Source of the DNA: Cololabis saira
Lineage: Eukaryota > Chordata > Actinopteri > Beloniformes > Belonidae
DNA: 64,000 nt
Assembly (NCBI RefSeq): GCF_033807715.1
Contig: NC_084591.1
Location: 45,779,868 to 45,843,867, forward strand
Reading direction: 5' to 3'
In this document: in pieces, positions 41,701 through 51,487 of the stretch
How positions within the stretch are numbered: position 1 is the stretch's first letter
How the letters are laid out: every line of letters begins with the position of its first letter
Program-made: the position numbers and the translations under genes
Notes under the pieces: model-generated
Database searches by the model: none
What the model was told of the DNA's origin: nothing
What the model saw: only the letters and a program-made list of their open reading frames with translations

Positions 41701-44700
41701 TAAAACTGATTGTGTGAAGGAATGAATTGATTTCCAGAAACGTATTAAAAGATCACATTCCCAAAACATATGCACAAATGTTCTATCGGTTCTTTCACAT
41801 CTTGGACATTTTGAAGAGATATCCTTTAAAATGTTGTTCATTTTAATTGGAGTTAAATACAGTTTGTGAATAAATTATGGTTATTATTTTTGAACAGTGT
41901 CAGGAGAACGCAGAGTTGAAGATCTCTGAGCTTCAAGAGATCGTAAAGCAGATGGAGGAGGACGGGGAGAAGATGATCCATGTTATCCAAATGAGTTACG
42001 AGAAGAAGCTGCACGCTGAGAAAGAGAGCCACGCAAACCTGAGGAGACAGACTGATGTCATGACACATAAGGTGACTAAATCTGCAACTATGGAGCAAAG
42101 CTTTTCTCCTGACAAAGATCCTTTCTGCATTAATAGTTTGCAGATTTTAAGCTGAACGTTTTATTATCTCTTAACCTTCTTTTTTCTTGACTACGTCCCC
42201 ATGTAATCTCCTCTCTCTGATCTCTCTCATTTGATGTCTGTGTGGTTGCAGTTAAACCGCGTACAGACAGACGTTAGTGACAAATGTGCAGACGTTTACA
42301 AGCTGAAGCAGGAACGGCAGAATCTGCTGGGATCTGTTGGCTCCCTGGAGAGCAACATCCAGAATCTGAGGAGACAGATCTCTGAACAGGAGCAGAGGAG
42401 CCAGGAGCAGGTGATGGAGCTTTATTTAGAATTTATTAAAGGACAGCCCCTTGAGATGTAACATCTAATTTTCAAGGGGGTCCCAAGAAAACATACATTA
42501 CAATATATCACATTACAGTACAGACATACATGACATAAAACACACACACCCTCCCACACACAATAAGTCTAGTTACAAAATAGATAACCGGAACAATGAG
42601 ATAAATATAACATAACAGAGAGGAAAAATAAAAAAATAATAAATAAATGAATAGAATAAAGGACAAAAAAATACATAAATAAATTAAAAACATAGGCAAT
42701 TTGTTTTAAGATTTGAGTATAATGACAACTTAAAACAATGAAAAGAGGTAATAGAACGCAAAAAGAGAGGAAGATTATTCCAATCTGATGGAGCTTTAAA
42801 ATAAAATGATCTTTTACCAACCTCTTTTGAAATTCTAGGAACAAAGAAAAAAGGAAAATTCCTATGTCTGAGTGAGTATGGAGAGTTATATGGAATCATG
42901 AGTTCTTTTAAATATGGAGGACAGTGAAAATAAACACATTTAAAAAGGAAGTGAAGCCGGTGAAACTGCTGTCTAGATTTGGGTTGAAACCAGTTCAATG
43001 AATCAAACATAAAACATTGATGTTCTGAAAGGACAATGTAACACAAATCTACATAATGAATTAAATAATACAGTCAGGGGTTTAAGATGGGTATCTGGTA
43101 GGGGTGTAACGATACACTAATCTCACGATACGGTACGATACACGATATTGAGATCACGATAACGATACGATACGATATTATAGCAGTATTTTTTTAACAA
43201 CCTTGAATGAGGAACATATGACTGGAAAAAATGGTCTTTTATTTGAAAAACACAAAATACAAAACAATGCTGTGTGTTTGCCCTATTGTTACAGTTTGTA
43301 ATGCTTTATAACTGTTTAAGTTTTAAAGAGAAAACCAGGTCAACCATTTTCCACAAACTGAACTAAAAGTAAATGTCAGGTTTGCATTATGATCTTCAGT
43401 TTCATACAAGTACAAATATTTTGCCACAAACTGAATAGTTTCTCTCATGTATGATTTGACTTTTTTCTTTTTTCGGATGCGCGTTACTAGTCAACACAAT
43501 AGATTAATATTAATATTCCAATATCGCGATACACTTTTTCACCTCCACGACACGTATTGTGACGTTTTTGTTTCACGAAACTTTGTGGCACGATATATTG
43601 TTACACCCCTAGTATCTGGAGTATTTTGATAAACAATATCTGCATAATCAACAAGTGGTAGTATGAGTTGAGAAATGAACCTTTTTCTGACAGGAAGTGT
43701 GAAACAGTTGATTGAACGGTAAAGTGAAGCGAGACAGCCATATGCTTTTTTAACAGTATAATCAATGTGAGGTTTAAAGGTAAGTTCCGGGTCAATCAAG
43801 TTCAGGATAGAGCAGTACTTACAAAAGAATATCACAATCAGTGTTAATATCAGTTTATTGTGTATCTACGTAACATCCGCCGGGGAGACATCTATCCATT
43901 TTTCACGTTAAAAAAGGGCTGACATTGATATTAATGGGCTTTTTTTCAATATTCTGTCTGAATCCTGTATGAGACGCTGATCTGGTAAATACAGACAAAG
44001 ATGAGATAGAAGCAGGTAGAAAGGTGATTTTGTAAAAAGCAGGAAGTTTACATCAGAATTGAACACTAACAATGATTCCAACATGGTTTAAGGCTCCTTT
44101 TTCCCTTCAACGTTGATGCTTTTGTGTTTTCTTTAATGTCAGAAGACAGTTAGGAGGAGTGCAAATAAATGGTTAAGATTTCTAATTTCATCCAACGATT
44201 GTCTCAATTCTTAATCAATAGCCTTGTGTTTAATGATAACAGAATGTAGGACAGCTTTTTCTTCAAATATTTTAGAACCATGCGTTTCAGAGAAATATAT
44301 GAGAATGTCCAGCCCAGGGGTCGGCAACCCAAAGTGTGAAAGATTGGTCCAAAAACACAGAAAACAAATTTGTCTGGAGCCGCAAAAAATGAAAAGTTTT
44401 GTATCAGCCTTAGAATGAAGGCAACACATGCTGCATGTATCTATATTAGTTATAACTGGGGGAAGATTTTTTTTTCATTATGCACCTCGAGAAAAAAGTC
44501 GAAATGTCGGGAAAAAAGTAAAAATGTTGAGAAAAAAGTCAGCATGTCGAGAAAAAAGTCAAATGTTGAGAAAAAAGTCAAAATGTCGAGAAAAAAGTCA
44601 AAATTTCAAGAAAAAAGTCGAAATGTCAAGATTAATGTTGAAGTACAATCTTGAGACAAAAGTCGAAATGTTGAGAAAAAAGTCAAAATGTCGAGAAAAA

Positions 44701-47700
44701 AGTTGAAATGTCAAGATTAATGTGGAAGTACAATCTTGAGACAAAAGTCGAAATGTCGAGAAAAAAGTCAAAATTTCGAGAAAAAAGTCAAAATATCGAG
44801 ATTAAAAAGGAAAGGAAAAAGGGAGAAAAAAAGAAGAAAAAAAGAGAAAAAAGGAAAAAAAAGAAGAAGAAAAGAAGAAAAAAAGGAAAAAGGAAAAGAA
44901 AAGTAGAAAAAAAAAGGTCAAACATTTTTGAAAAAGCTCCAGGGAGCCACTAGGGCGGCGCATGCGGCTCTAGAGCTGCGGGTTGCCGACCCCTGGTCCG
45001 GCCTATTTATTCAGTTGATTATGTGAAACATTACATATTGCATCTCATCTGTCAGTACATTAAGTATTCCCTGTTGAAGGTCATAGCTGCATGTTGAAAG
45101 CAGACAGCTTTAAGCTGGGAGGAACAAAAAAACACATGCAAGTGACCACAAAATGAATGAGGCCACCTTTTGGATTCAGCAATAAGCACATAGGCTGAAT
45201 TTGGGCCCAACATGGTAATAATAACAGCCATTTACGTTCATACAGGATAAAAGGACGTCTGTCCTGAAAAAGAAGAATCTGGACTTGGAGAAAGTCAAGT
45301 TTGTCCTGGAGTCGCAGCTGAATGACTTAATAAAGCAGACTGAGCATCAGCAAGAGGACGTAAAGAGGAAGGAGGACACGATCCATCAGGTGGGTCTGTG
45401 TTTGTCTGAAAGCTACAATGAGATGATGGTCAGAGAAAAGACCCTGTTTGTTACCAATGTCTAAATTAAATGGTTATGAAAGGTTTTCTAATCTTTATTT
45501 CGTGTAAACTGAAAAATATAATTCATTGGTTCCCCTTATTTAGATTTTTGCATGATTTTTTTTCTCCTCTTTTTCAAAAATCAAAAAGAAAGTCCCTCTA
45601 CTGAATGTCTCTGAGCTCCCTTGTTGCTAGGCTACAGACACATCGCTGCAAGGAGATCTTACACTGCAAAAACTCAAAATCTTAACAAGAATACTTGTCT
45701 TATTTCTAGTTAAAATATCTCATTTTTAGTCAAAAACTCTCATTACACTTAAAACAATAGTCATTACCAGGAAAATAACTTGTTATTTTATGTAATAATT
45801 GCTCGGGGGTTCATGTTCTGGGTCTCTGGAAAGCGTCTAGAGACAACATCTGTTGTATTAGACGCTATACAAATAAAATTGAATTGAATCCACCCTGCTT
45901 CCAAACCGGCCATGCCTTCCTCCCGCCCACGGACGGCAGCTGTCCTCTCACTGATCTGAGCTCTTCCTGGGGGCCAGATTTCTATTTTAGTGGCCTACAT
46001 ACTGCCCAACTCACCACCTTGGCAACGTTACAGTTGGTTTTATACAGTTTTTCCACTTTGTCTCACGTCAGTCAGGTGAAAGTGTTGGTAATGTTGAGAG
46101 TGCTGCGCTGTTGGGTGTGTTCAACAGCTGGAAGAGGAGCTGCTGCAGATGGACAAGAACAACACTCAGCTGAAGCTCACCGTCTCAGACCTGAAGCTCA
46201 AACTGACGGCCAGAGATAAAGAGCTGCGCAAGGAGGCGGAGAAAGTAAGCACAATGCTAACATTAGGTTTCCACACACAATCCAGTGTAAAAAATTACAT
46301 TAAAGGTATTGTGACATGAAAATCACATTTTTCTTGATTTTTTGTGTTTTGTTGGGTGTCTTGACGTCAATTACACCCAAAAAACAACGAACTTTTAACA
46401 TTCAGTGTATTGTGTGCTTTCTGGGATTTTCCGCATAACTGTGCAAAAACGGCGCATGTGGTTTGGTGGCGGGTCGTTACGTATAAACCCGCTAAATCAC
46501 CGCCCCCTCCACCCAGCTCCCTGCCTCCTCTCCTCTCCAGCGCGCCATAAAGGCTGATTTATGGTTCCGCGTTACACCGACGCAGAGCCTACGGCGTAGG
46601 GTTACGCGGCGACGCGCACCGTACGCTGAACCCTACGGCGTAGGCTCTGCGTCGATTTAACGCAGAACCATAAATCAGGCTTAACACGGAGCTGTTTAGA
46701 GCCTCTTTTGTTCTAATCACCGGAGGAAAACTGCTAAGAAGACCCGCGGCCACTGACTGGACTTAAGATAAGGGGACACTGCTGCTTGCATGCCTTTATT
46801 TTTATGATTGTTTGCTGTGGTTCGCCGTGCTGCTTTTCCGTGCATGCTTCGCCTGTCGCTCTCCGACGCCGCTGTGAGCGTATGGCTGGAGGAGGAGGAG
46901 GTTGGGAGGAGGAGCGGGGCAATGATTAACAGGAAAGGGGGGAAAGGAAGCGTTTTTCACGGCGCAAAAAAACACTGTCATAAAAAGCCAGGAATGGAGT
47001 ACTAGAGTGAAGTTTTTCTTGTTACACTCTTTTAGACACATTTGAGGGATGTTGGCCAAGACTTTTAATAGTGTTAAAAGCATGTTCAAAATGATGTCAC
47101 AATACCTTTAATAATAGTAAATACGCTGAAAACCCACTTAATCATCCAGCACAGGGTCGGCAACCCGCGGCTCTAGAGCCGTATGCGGCTCTTTAGCGCC
47201 GCCCTAGTGACTCCCTGGAGCTTTTTTTAAAAATGTTTGACCTTTTCTTTTCCAAATTTTTTTCCTTTTTTTCTTCTTTTCTTCTTTGTTCCTTTTTCCT
47301 TTTTTTCTTTTTTTTTTCTTTTTTTCTCTTGTTTTCTTCCTTTTTCCTTTCCTTTTGAATCTCGACATTTCGACTTTTTTCTCGACATTTCGACTTTTCT
47401 CTCAAGATTGTACTTCAACATTACTCTTGACATTTCGACTTTTTTCTCAATATTTCGACTTTTTTCTCAACATTTCGACTTTTTTCTCGAAACATTACGA
47501 CTTTTGTCTCAAGATTGTACTTCAACGTTAATCTTGATTGAATCATAATTCTTGACATTTCGACTTTTTTCTCGAGGTGCATAATGAAAAAAAAAATCTT
47601 CCCCCAGTTATAACTAATATAGTTATAACTAATATAGAAACATGCAGCATGTGTTGCCTTCATTCTAAGGCTTATACAAGACTTTTCATTTTTTGCAGCT

Positions 47701-50599
47701 CCAGACATATTTGTTTTTTGTGTTTTTGGACCAATATGGCTCTTTCAACATTTTGCGTTGCCGTCCCCTGATCCAGCACATGTTCGTTTCAGCTCTCTGA
47801 GTTAGTAAAAACAGAGAGTTATCTGGATTGTCCGTCTCTGGAGGGACACTAACGTGACAATATAAGGTAAAGATTGCACTTACAGTACAGACCAAAAGTT
47901 TGGACACACTTCCCCATTTGTTCGAATGACAAGGTGTGTCCAAACGTTTGGTGTGTACTGTATGTTTGTCTCGTTGAGGCTGATGAAACTGTAGCTGAGA
48001 ATCCGGACTGACAAAAAGGCCTGAATTCATGTGAAACCTGTATTTCCCAACCTTCCCCCGGCCAGGTAAAAAATACGGAGACGCTTCTTGGGCGACTCAA
48101 GTCGGATCTGCATGAGTGTGTCGGCTTCATCCAGGAGCCGAGTAAACTGAAGGACAGCATACTGAAGATTTACTCCAGCTACGTGTCAAAGACCGACAGG
48201 GTGAGTTGATCTGTTTCGGCCGCTGGTGAAGATCTGAGAGCTGACTGAATGTTGAGATGATGGTGCACAGTGAGAGTCGGCTGGTCCCAAACACAAGCTC
48301 TGGTTTGTGATTGATGAAAGACATGAACCATGTGGATTTGTGTCTTCCAAGGTGGAGGAACGCAGCGTAGACGACGTTCAGAAAGTACTGAAGCAGCAGC
48401 ACAGTCGCCTGGAGGAGACCGTCAATAGTCTGAGGATGAAACTGACAAAGTCAGAGGAGAAGCATGAGAAGGTCTACTGCAGGATGATGGCGGTAAAGAA
48501 GAAGCTGAGAAATGCTCAACTTTCTTCTTGTAAAAGTTCTTAGTCATTAGTTGCAGCCAGTACTGGAGTTGAGGGTGGATGAGGGGGGATGAGGGGGGAT
48601 GAGGGGGATGAGGGGGGATGAGGGGGGATGAGGGGGGATGGCATCCCCCCCTGAAATAAAAACGGTCCAAATCATCCCCCCTGTAAAACTGCCATCCCCC
48701 CTTTCCATCCCTTATGTCATTTCATCAATGGATGTGGTTTTACTGCTATTTCAACATTTAGAGTCATCACCAGAAACATAACTTATTTGACAATTTTCAC
48801 CTGTTTCAAGTACATTTTCACTTGAAATAAGTAGGAAAATCTGCCAGTGGAACAAGATTTATCTTCTTATTACAAGCAAAAAAATCTTGTTCCACTGGCA
48901 GATTTTTCTACTTATTTTAAGTGAAAATCTACTTGAAACAGGTGAAAATTGTTGTTTTTTCCAGTGATGAGTCTTGTTTTAAGTGTAATGAGATTTTTTT
49001 ACTAAAATGAGACATTTTAAATAGAAATAAGACAAATATTCTTGTTAAGATTTTGAGTTTTTGCAGTGATCCATGTTACTTATCCTGTGAAGGACAGAGT
49101 CATATTGATAAGTTCAGAAAAGTGTTTTTTATTGTTGTGTTTTGATGTATTTGATGTAAGCCCAGTGGATATTTAAAGCTTACAGAAGGCTGCATTTAAC
49201 TGCTGCTATGTCATTCCTGCAGTATTTCTGCAGGTGTTTTGGTCACTGCTATTATTTGTAATATGTTATATTATTTGTAATCAGCACAAATTATCTGTCC
49301 CCATATGATAAAATCCACCATCCTCCCTGATTTTTTTTCACAACTCGAGTACTGGTTGCAACGTGTTGATGAGGTGAACTTTTTGTCATGATTATCGTTT
49401 GTTTGCTCTGGATAGTCTGATTTTGCTGATTTCGTCCTCTGACACTCCATACCAGTGCTGTATCTTTCTTTTCTCTCCCATGGAGCGCTAGTTTCCATCG
49501 TGTGTCTTCTGCATCTTCCTCTGTCACATCAACCAACGACAAACCTTCTGTCACCACATCTATAAATCTCATCTTTACTCTTCCCCTTTTTTCCATCCGT
49601 CTCTGCTCTTTATGTCCCAACCATGTCCATCCACTCTCTTACTTCCCCTCCTGTTCAGCCCTCTGTTCTTAATGTTATCCATCCCTGTCATTCCCCAAGA
49701 ACGTCCTCTAGTAGTAACTCCAAGAAGTAGTTGGTGCACAAGTAAAAAAAGGGACATCCCCAAAACTTCTAAACTGCATAGACATGTATTTATTTTATAT
49801 GAAAAAACAAAATGCTTTGATTTAAAGTTTAAAGTAGCATTGAATTTGCATGACTGTGCAGACAGCCAACCATACTAGCAAATGAAATTGCCTATGCTCC
49901 TATGGTAAATATAAATATAGCTACAGGTGAAGGTCGGAAAATTAGAATATGGTGTAAAAGTTAATTTATTTCAATAATTTAACTTAAAAGGTGAAACTAA
50001 TACCGGTATATTACATAGTCTCATTACATGCAAAGCAACATGTGTTAAACCTTTATTTGTTATAATTTTGCCATAATCACCAAAATTCTAACAAATAAAG
50101 GCTTGAAATATCTCACTTTGAATGTAGTGGGAAATCATATATTTGTTTCACTTTAGTTGAATTTACTACGAATGAAGTTTTGCAATATATTCAAATGTTC
50201 AGACCTTCACCTGTATATTATGACATTAATAAATAAGAGCATAATATATGTCCGTATTGGTTCAATACGGAACGCAACTTTTAATTCCCAATTACGTATC
50301 AATTCTGTATTTCAAGGGACGGGTGGCAAGCCTATGCACAAGGTTTGTAAAAAGGATATCATTAAACCATATAATGGTCATGTAACCACGGCAACTCTTC
50401 ATTTGAAGCTCACATATAACTGTCAGTCCCGAGTGAGCGAGCTGTGTTGTAATAGTGACGCTGGTCTTTGCAGGAAAAAGCCACTGTGGCTGCTGAAAAC
50501 AACGAGCTGCAGAAGGAGCTGCTGCTGGTGAGACGTCAGCTTAAAGACTGCGAGTCTCAGCTGCTCCTGTTAAAGAAGTCCAGAAACGTTCCGCACTAA
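25445..50599 (+). CDS. cfap57: CFAP57 (WDR65), cilia/flagella-associated protein
   Basis: Twenty-one coding exons, all with GT/AG borders and compatible phases: 25445-25601, 26614-26927, 27557-27816, 28924-29098, 29172-29324, 32919-33058, 33181-33346, 34290-34403, 34532-34744, 35259-35432, 35561-35722, 37064-37219, 40498-40591, 40679-40869, 41898-42071, 42252-42410, 45246-45389, 46128-46244, 48066-48200, 48352-48492 and 50474-50599. The sum is 3,465 nt, or 1,154 residues, against about 1,250 for human CFAP57. The start ATG at 25445 gives [17 protein letters not shown], matching the human N-terminus. By family knowledge the protein is an axonemal component needed for assembly or positioning of a subset of inner dynein arms. 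The exon 3 end (27816) is the least certain junction, chosen because it alone keeps the phase. No internal stop or frameshift is seen. Confidence 0.94.
25793..26566. mobile_element. hAT MITE, CAGTACTCGAG family, copy 2
   Basis: The ends CAGTACTCGAGT and CAACTCCAGTACTG carry the exact duplication CACTTACT (25785-25792 and 26567-26574). Opposite in orientation to copy 1. The right end carries an expanded run of CATCCCCCCT units. It is in cfap57 intron 1 and ends 47 bp before exon 2. Confidence 0.92.
26940..27500. other. cfap57 intron 2, probable LINE-derived DNA
   Basis: AT-rich sequence beginning with an AACACAAAAAACACAAC run. Minus-strand pieces around 27230-27370 resemble the degraded end of a non-LTR element, but no frame is convincing. 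No gene is seen. Confidence 0.35.
27977..28703. mobile_element. hAT MITE, CAGTACTCGAG family, copy 3 (right end lost)
   Basis: Starts CAGTACTCGAGTTG and follows copy 2 closely through the inverted-pair core. It stops at GACCGTTTTTATTTC without a terminal repeat, so the 3' end is deleted. It is in cfap57 intron 3. Confidence 0.88.
29335..30850 (-). pseudogene. Non-LTR retrotransposon reverse transcriptase relic
   Basis: The minus-strand frame 30813-29956 reads [53 protein letters not shown] (catalytic Asp block), [20 protein letters not shown], the fingers and palm of a reverse transcriptase. The next block, where YADD should be, is missing. The continuation in another frame (30146-29547) gives [18 protein letters not shown] and [20 protein letters not shown]. 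Nearly complete downstream sequence but broken, hence a dead copy. The clade is not assigned. It is in cfap57 intron 5. Confidence 0.8.
31044..31722 (+). mobile_element. hAT-like fragment with ZMYM-type protein start
   Basis: GATAGGGGGGGACAAACGGG...TTGTCCCGGGCCC at the left and TTTTGTCCCGGGCCCCGGCA at the right form loosely inverted ends. Inside, 31342-31497 encodes [20 protein letters not shown] and a lysine-rich stretch, as in the N-terminus of zinc-finger MYM/hAT transposase-like proteins of fish, and then stops. Most of the transposase is absent. Confidence 0.55.
31735..32640 (-). pseudogene. Non-LTR LINE ORF2 3' relic, split by a MITE
   Basis: The minus strand reads [40 protein letters not shown] and [17 protein letters not shown]. 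After the element 31833-32036 it continues with [20 protein letters not shown] and a stop. The order matches the C-terminal part of CR1/Rex1-like reverse transcriptase proteins. Upstream, up to about 32640, is more decayed. Confidence 0.65.
31833..32036. mobile_element. TTAA-flanked MITE, short copy
   Basis: TTAAAGGGATTGTGACATG and GATGTCACAATACCTTTAA are inverted ends bordered by TTAA on both sides. A longer relative is at 46300-47111, sharing the GCCAGGAATGGAGTACTAG-like 3' half. TTAA targets fit piggyBac- or Kolobok-type elements. Confidence 0.8.
33415..34256. repeat. Dispersed ATTAGGGCCTAAGCACT element, full-length
   Basis: Begins ATTAGGGCCTAAGCACTTAC and ends TTCATCGCTGCTTGCAGCTT TAATT. 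The interior shares GCCCCCCTAAACGTGCCCC and AACAGCGCCCCCTAGAAAAC with 56290-57060, and its 5' end recurs at 13469. Length is about 840 bp with no terminal inverted repeat and no protein. It fills the space between cfap57 exons 7 and 8; exon 8 starts 33 bp after it. Confidence 0.7.
35764..36376. mobile_element. hAT MITE, GTCGGCAACCC family, copy 2
   Basis: CAGCGGTCGGCAACCC to GGGTTGCCGACCTCTG, flanked by ATGTAGAA (35756-35763) and ATGTAGAC (36377-36384), a 7/8 duplication. The interior has about 13 minisatellite units near GTCGAAATGTTGAGAAAAAA and a GA-rich tract. It starts 41 bp after the cfap57 exon 11 donor. Confidence 0.88.
37064..50599 (+). CDS. cfap57: cfap57 exons 12-21: coiled-coil half
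   Basis: Residues 677-1154 are almost wholly heptad-rich: [20 protein letters not shown] (exon 12), [20 protein letters not shown] (exon 14), [20 protein letters not shown] (exon 15), [18 protein letters not shown] (exon 17) and [20 protein letters not shown] (exon 19). All have direct counterparts in human CFAP57 in the same order. The last exon ends [12 protein letters not shown] and a TAA at 50597-50599. That stop abuts a Harbinger element, and a different frame beyond the element stays open for about 30 codons, so the natural C-terminus needs confirmation. Confidence 0.9.
37296..37640 (-). repeat. Dispersed teleost repeat, reverse copy with (AACATA)n
   Basis: TTCAATTTCAATTTTATTTA at the left is the inverse of the family tail. 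TCTAGACGCTTTCCAGAG follows. A run of about nine AACATA units (37378-37431) replaces the CATGTTCTGG junction region, and then the pyrimidine-rich part appears in reverse. Confidence 0.75.
37757..38802. mobile_element. Element with GGGGCCTCATTTA ends
   Basis: Inverted ends GGGGCCTCAT and ATGAGGCCCC. The interior includes a GC-rich foldback copy (38381-38505). No transposase frame is present. No direct duplication touches the ends, so the superfamily is left open. Confidence 0.65.
38381..38505. repeat. GC-rich foldback element, copy 5
   Basis: AGGCTGATTTATGGTTCCGC through CCTACGGCGTAGGGTACGCG to the inverse complement ending AACCATAATTCCGGCT. Confidence 0.8.
39344..40308. mobile_element. hAT MITE, CAGTACTCGAG family, copy 4 (rearranged)
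   Basis: A reverse fragment (39344-39560, AATCAGGGGGATGGTGG...) is joined head-on to a forward copy (39568-40308) that ends CAACTCGAGTACTGG. The left terminal repeat is missing, so this is two truncated copies or one copy with an internal inversion. It lies in cfap57 intron 12. Confidence 0.8.
40943..41230. repeat. AATAAAGTCGTAATATTACGAG minisatellite element
   Basis: CCTACGACGGAGTATTAGGG at about 40940 is followed by about twelve units near GAATAAAGTCGTAATATTAC. It is inverse in orientation to the array at 24680-24810. It is in cfap57 intron 14. Confidence 0.78.
41255..41860 (-). mobile_element. L1/Tx1-like LINE relic
   Basis: The minus-strand frame 41841-41260 reads [20 protein letters not shown] (zinc-knuckle-like), [20 protein letters not shown] and [16 protein letters not shown], the C-terminus of an L1-type ORF2 close to the relic at 4765. 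The 5' end abuts cfap57 exon 15 (starts 41898) at 38 bp. Confidence 0.75.
42425..43870 (-). pseudogene. Non-LTR LINE 3' relic, split by a hAT MITE
   Basis: The minus strand reads [20 protein letters not shown] and [20 protein letters not shown] up to 43612. It resumes beyond the MITE with [20 protein letters not shown] and [20 protein letters not shown] (43046-42684), ending in an AT-rich tail. This is the order of a CR1/Rex1-like ORF2 C-terminus. It is in cfap57 intron 16. Confidence 0.7.
43099..43611. mobile_element. hAT MITE, TAGGGGTGTAACGATACA family, intact
   Basis: Ends TAGGGGTGTAACGATACA and AATATATTGTTACACCCCTA, with the exact 8-bp duplication GTATCTGG (43091-43098 and 43612-43619). 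It is the reference copy for the split element 14064-16285. Confidence 0.93.
44315..44995. mobile_element. hAT MITE, GTCGGCAACCC family, copy 3
   Basis: CAGGGGTCGGCAACCC to GGGTTGCCGACCCCTG with GTCCAGCC/GTCCGGCC flanks (44307-44314 and 44996-45003). It holds the longest minisatellite of the family here, including units joined by AAGATTAATGTTGAAGTAC, and then a GA tract. Confidence 0.9.
45661..45785. repeat. CACTGCAAAAACTC MITE, left half
   Basis: ACACTGCAAAAACTCAAAAT through ATTACCAGGAAAATAACTTG, then an abrupt switch into the dispersed teleost repeat tail. Confidence 0.75.
45786..45892 (+). repeat. Dispersed teleost repeat, 3' fragment
   Basis: ATGTAATAATTGCTCGGGGG through GCGTCTAGAGACAAC to ACAAATAAAATTGAATTGAA. 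Confidence 0.7.
46300..47111. mobile_element. TTAA-flanked MITE, long copy
   Basis: TTAAAGGTATTGTGACATG and GATGTCACAATACCTTTAA are inverted ends with TTAA at both borders. It encloses a GC-rich foldback copy. The 3' half equals the short copy at 31833-32036. In cfap57 intron 18, 55 bp after exon 18. Confidence 0.85.
46553..46683. repeat. GC-rich foldback element, copy 6
   Basis: AGGCTGATTTATGGTTCCGC through GCCTACGGCGTAGGG and its inverse to AACCATAAATCAGGCTTA. Confidence 0.82.
47152..47770. mobile_element. hAT MITE, GTCGGCAACCC family, copy 4 (reverse)
   Basis: CAGGGTCGGCAACCCGCGG to GCGTTGCCGTCCCCTG, with the exact duplication ATCCAGCA (47144-47151 and 47771-47778). It runs opposite to copies 1-3, so its GA-rich tract appears as TTTCTTTTTC on the plus strand. 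Confidence 0.92.
47881..47962. mobile_element. 82-bp palindromic Tc1-like MITE
   Basis: TACAGTACAGACCAAAAGTT and AACGTTTGGTGTGTACTGTA are near-perfect inverted arms with a loop of about 20 bp. The TACAGT end and TA target fit Tc1/mariner-type MITEs. The transcript would form a single long hairpin. Confidence 0.75.
48558..49354. mobile_element. hAT MITE, CAGTACTCGAG family, copy 5
   Basis: CAGTACTGGAGTTG to CAACTCGAGTACTG, with flanks GTTGCAGC/GTTGCAAC (7/8). The left end contains about seven GGGGGGATGA units. It starts 66 bp after cfap57 exon 20. Confidence 0.92.
49370..49720 (-). pseudogene. LINE ORF 3' relic
   Basis: The minus strand reads [39 protein letters not shown], the RMRF-DVV...EDAxDRxxW pattern common at the end of fish non-LTR ORFs. 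It is truncated and broken. Confidence 0.5.
49922..50215. mobile_element. Tc1/mariner-like MITE
   Basis: TACAGGTGAAGGTCGGAAAA at the left and CAGACCTTCACCTGTA at the right are inverted ends. The interior is AT-rich with several AATAAAGG motifs. TA is the likely target. Confidence 0.75.
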
Positions 50600-51487
50600 G
50601 GGCCTGATTTACTAAGATCCTAAATAAAGAGTACTAAATTGCGTGTGCACTGAAAAAGTTTGCGCGTGCTGTTGTGTGTTTTGCGGGTGATCAACTAAGA
50701 ATGCTTGCGCAATTGATAACAGGTGCAAACAGCAGTATTTAAATGAGGTGTTGCGTGTCTTACGGTTTGCGCCATGGAGAGTCTGGATGGAAAGTAGGAT
50801 AGTAAGCGCAAAATGAAATTTGACGAGTTGGAGTTAGAGATATTAGTGGAAGAGGCAAATAAACACATTCATGAACTACAGCAAAGAAATTTAAACATTA
50901 CCAAAAGAAACGCAATATGGGAGAAAATCTGCGATAGAATAAATGCAGTTGGTAAGACAAAAAGAACGGCAGATGAGGTTAAAAGAAGGTGGCAAGATAT
51001 AAGGCGAAGAACTAAAGAAAAAGTGGCCTTTAATAAAACTTGTGCAACCATTTTTAAAATAGCATGCAGCAGAATAAAGACTCTCTCTCTGCTATTCTTT
51101 TTTTGGCGATGTCGCCTCCTTGCCACAATAACAGCAGCCATCGGTGCGTAATGCTGGGCAGATTAGCACCTTCCTTTCCAACGTATTAAATACAGACGCA
51201 ATCACAATCCCCGCAGTTACTTTCAGGCTTGGTAAATCTCATTGCGTGTGGTAAATGGACCTATTTGCATTTTCCCCTCCCAGTGTTTAGCGCTTTCTGG
51301 CGGGTACGCCCCATATTGATTATTCATCAGGGCAAAAGTACTAAATGAACAGCGTGTGCTATTTTGCTCATTTGAGAGGCGCAGTCCTCTTTGCACGCTG
51401 TTAGTAGATCAGCTTGCACATTGGTTTGCGGGTGCTGTCAAGTTTGCACACGTTTTTACGCACGCAAACCTTTAGTAAATCAGGCCC
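50600..51487. mobile_element. PIF/Harbinger element at the cfap57 stop codon
   Basis: GGGCCTGATTTACTAA and the inverse TTAGTAAATCAGGCCC are the ends. The 3-bp duplication TAA (50597-50599 and 51488-51490) is the Harbinger signature, and the left copy is the cfap57 stop codon. The frame 50813-51151 encodes KFDELELEILVEEANKHIHE and DEVKRRWQDIRRRTKEKVAF, a Myb/SANT-like domain of the kind used as the Harbinger accessory protein. No DDE nuclease is present, so the copy is non-autonomous. Confidence 0.9.
50813..51151 (+). pseudogene. Harbinger Myb/SANT-like accessory protein, truncated
   Basis: About 112 codons. The first 80 form a single Myb/SANT-like domain with the conserved spacing of Trp residues (IWEKICDRINAV, VKRRWQDIRRR). 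The rest (SLLFFFWRCRLLATI) is unrelated and probably a frameshifted tail. In full-length elements this protein pairs with the nuclease; here it is a remnant inside 50600-51487, not a host gene. Confidence 0.7.

Noticed and set aside
50813..51151. Independent host Myb-domain gene
   Set aside because: It lies entirely within Harbinger ends with a TAA duplication and lacks a proper C-terminus.
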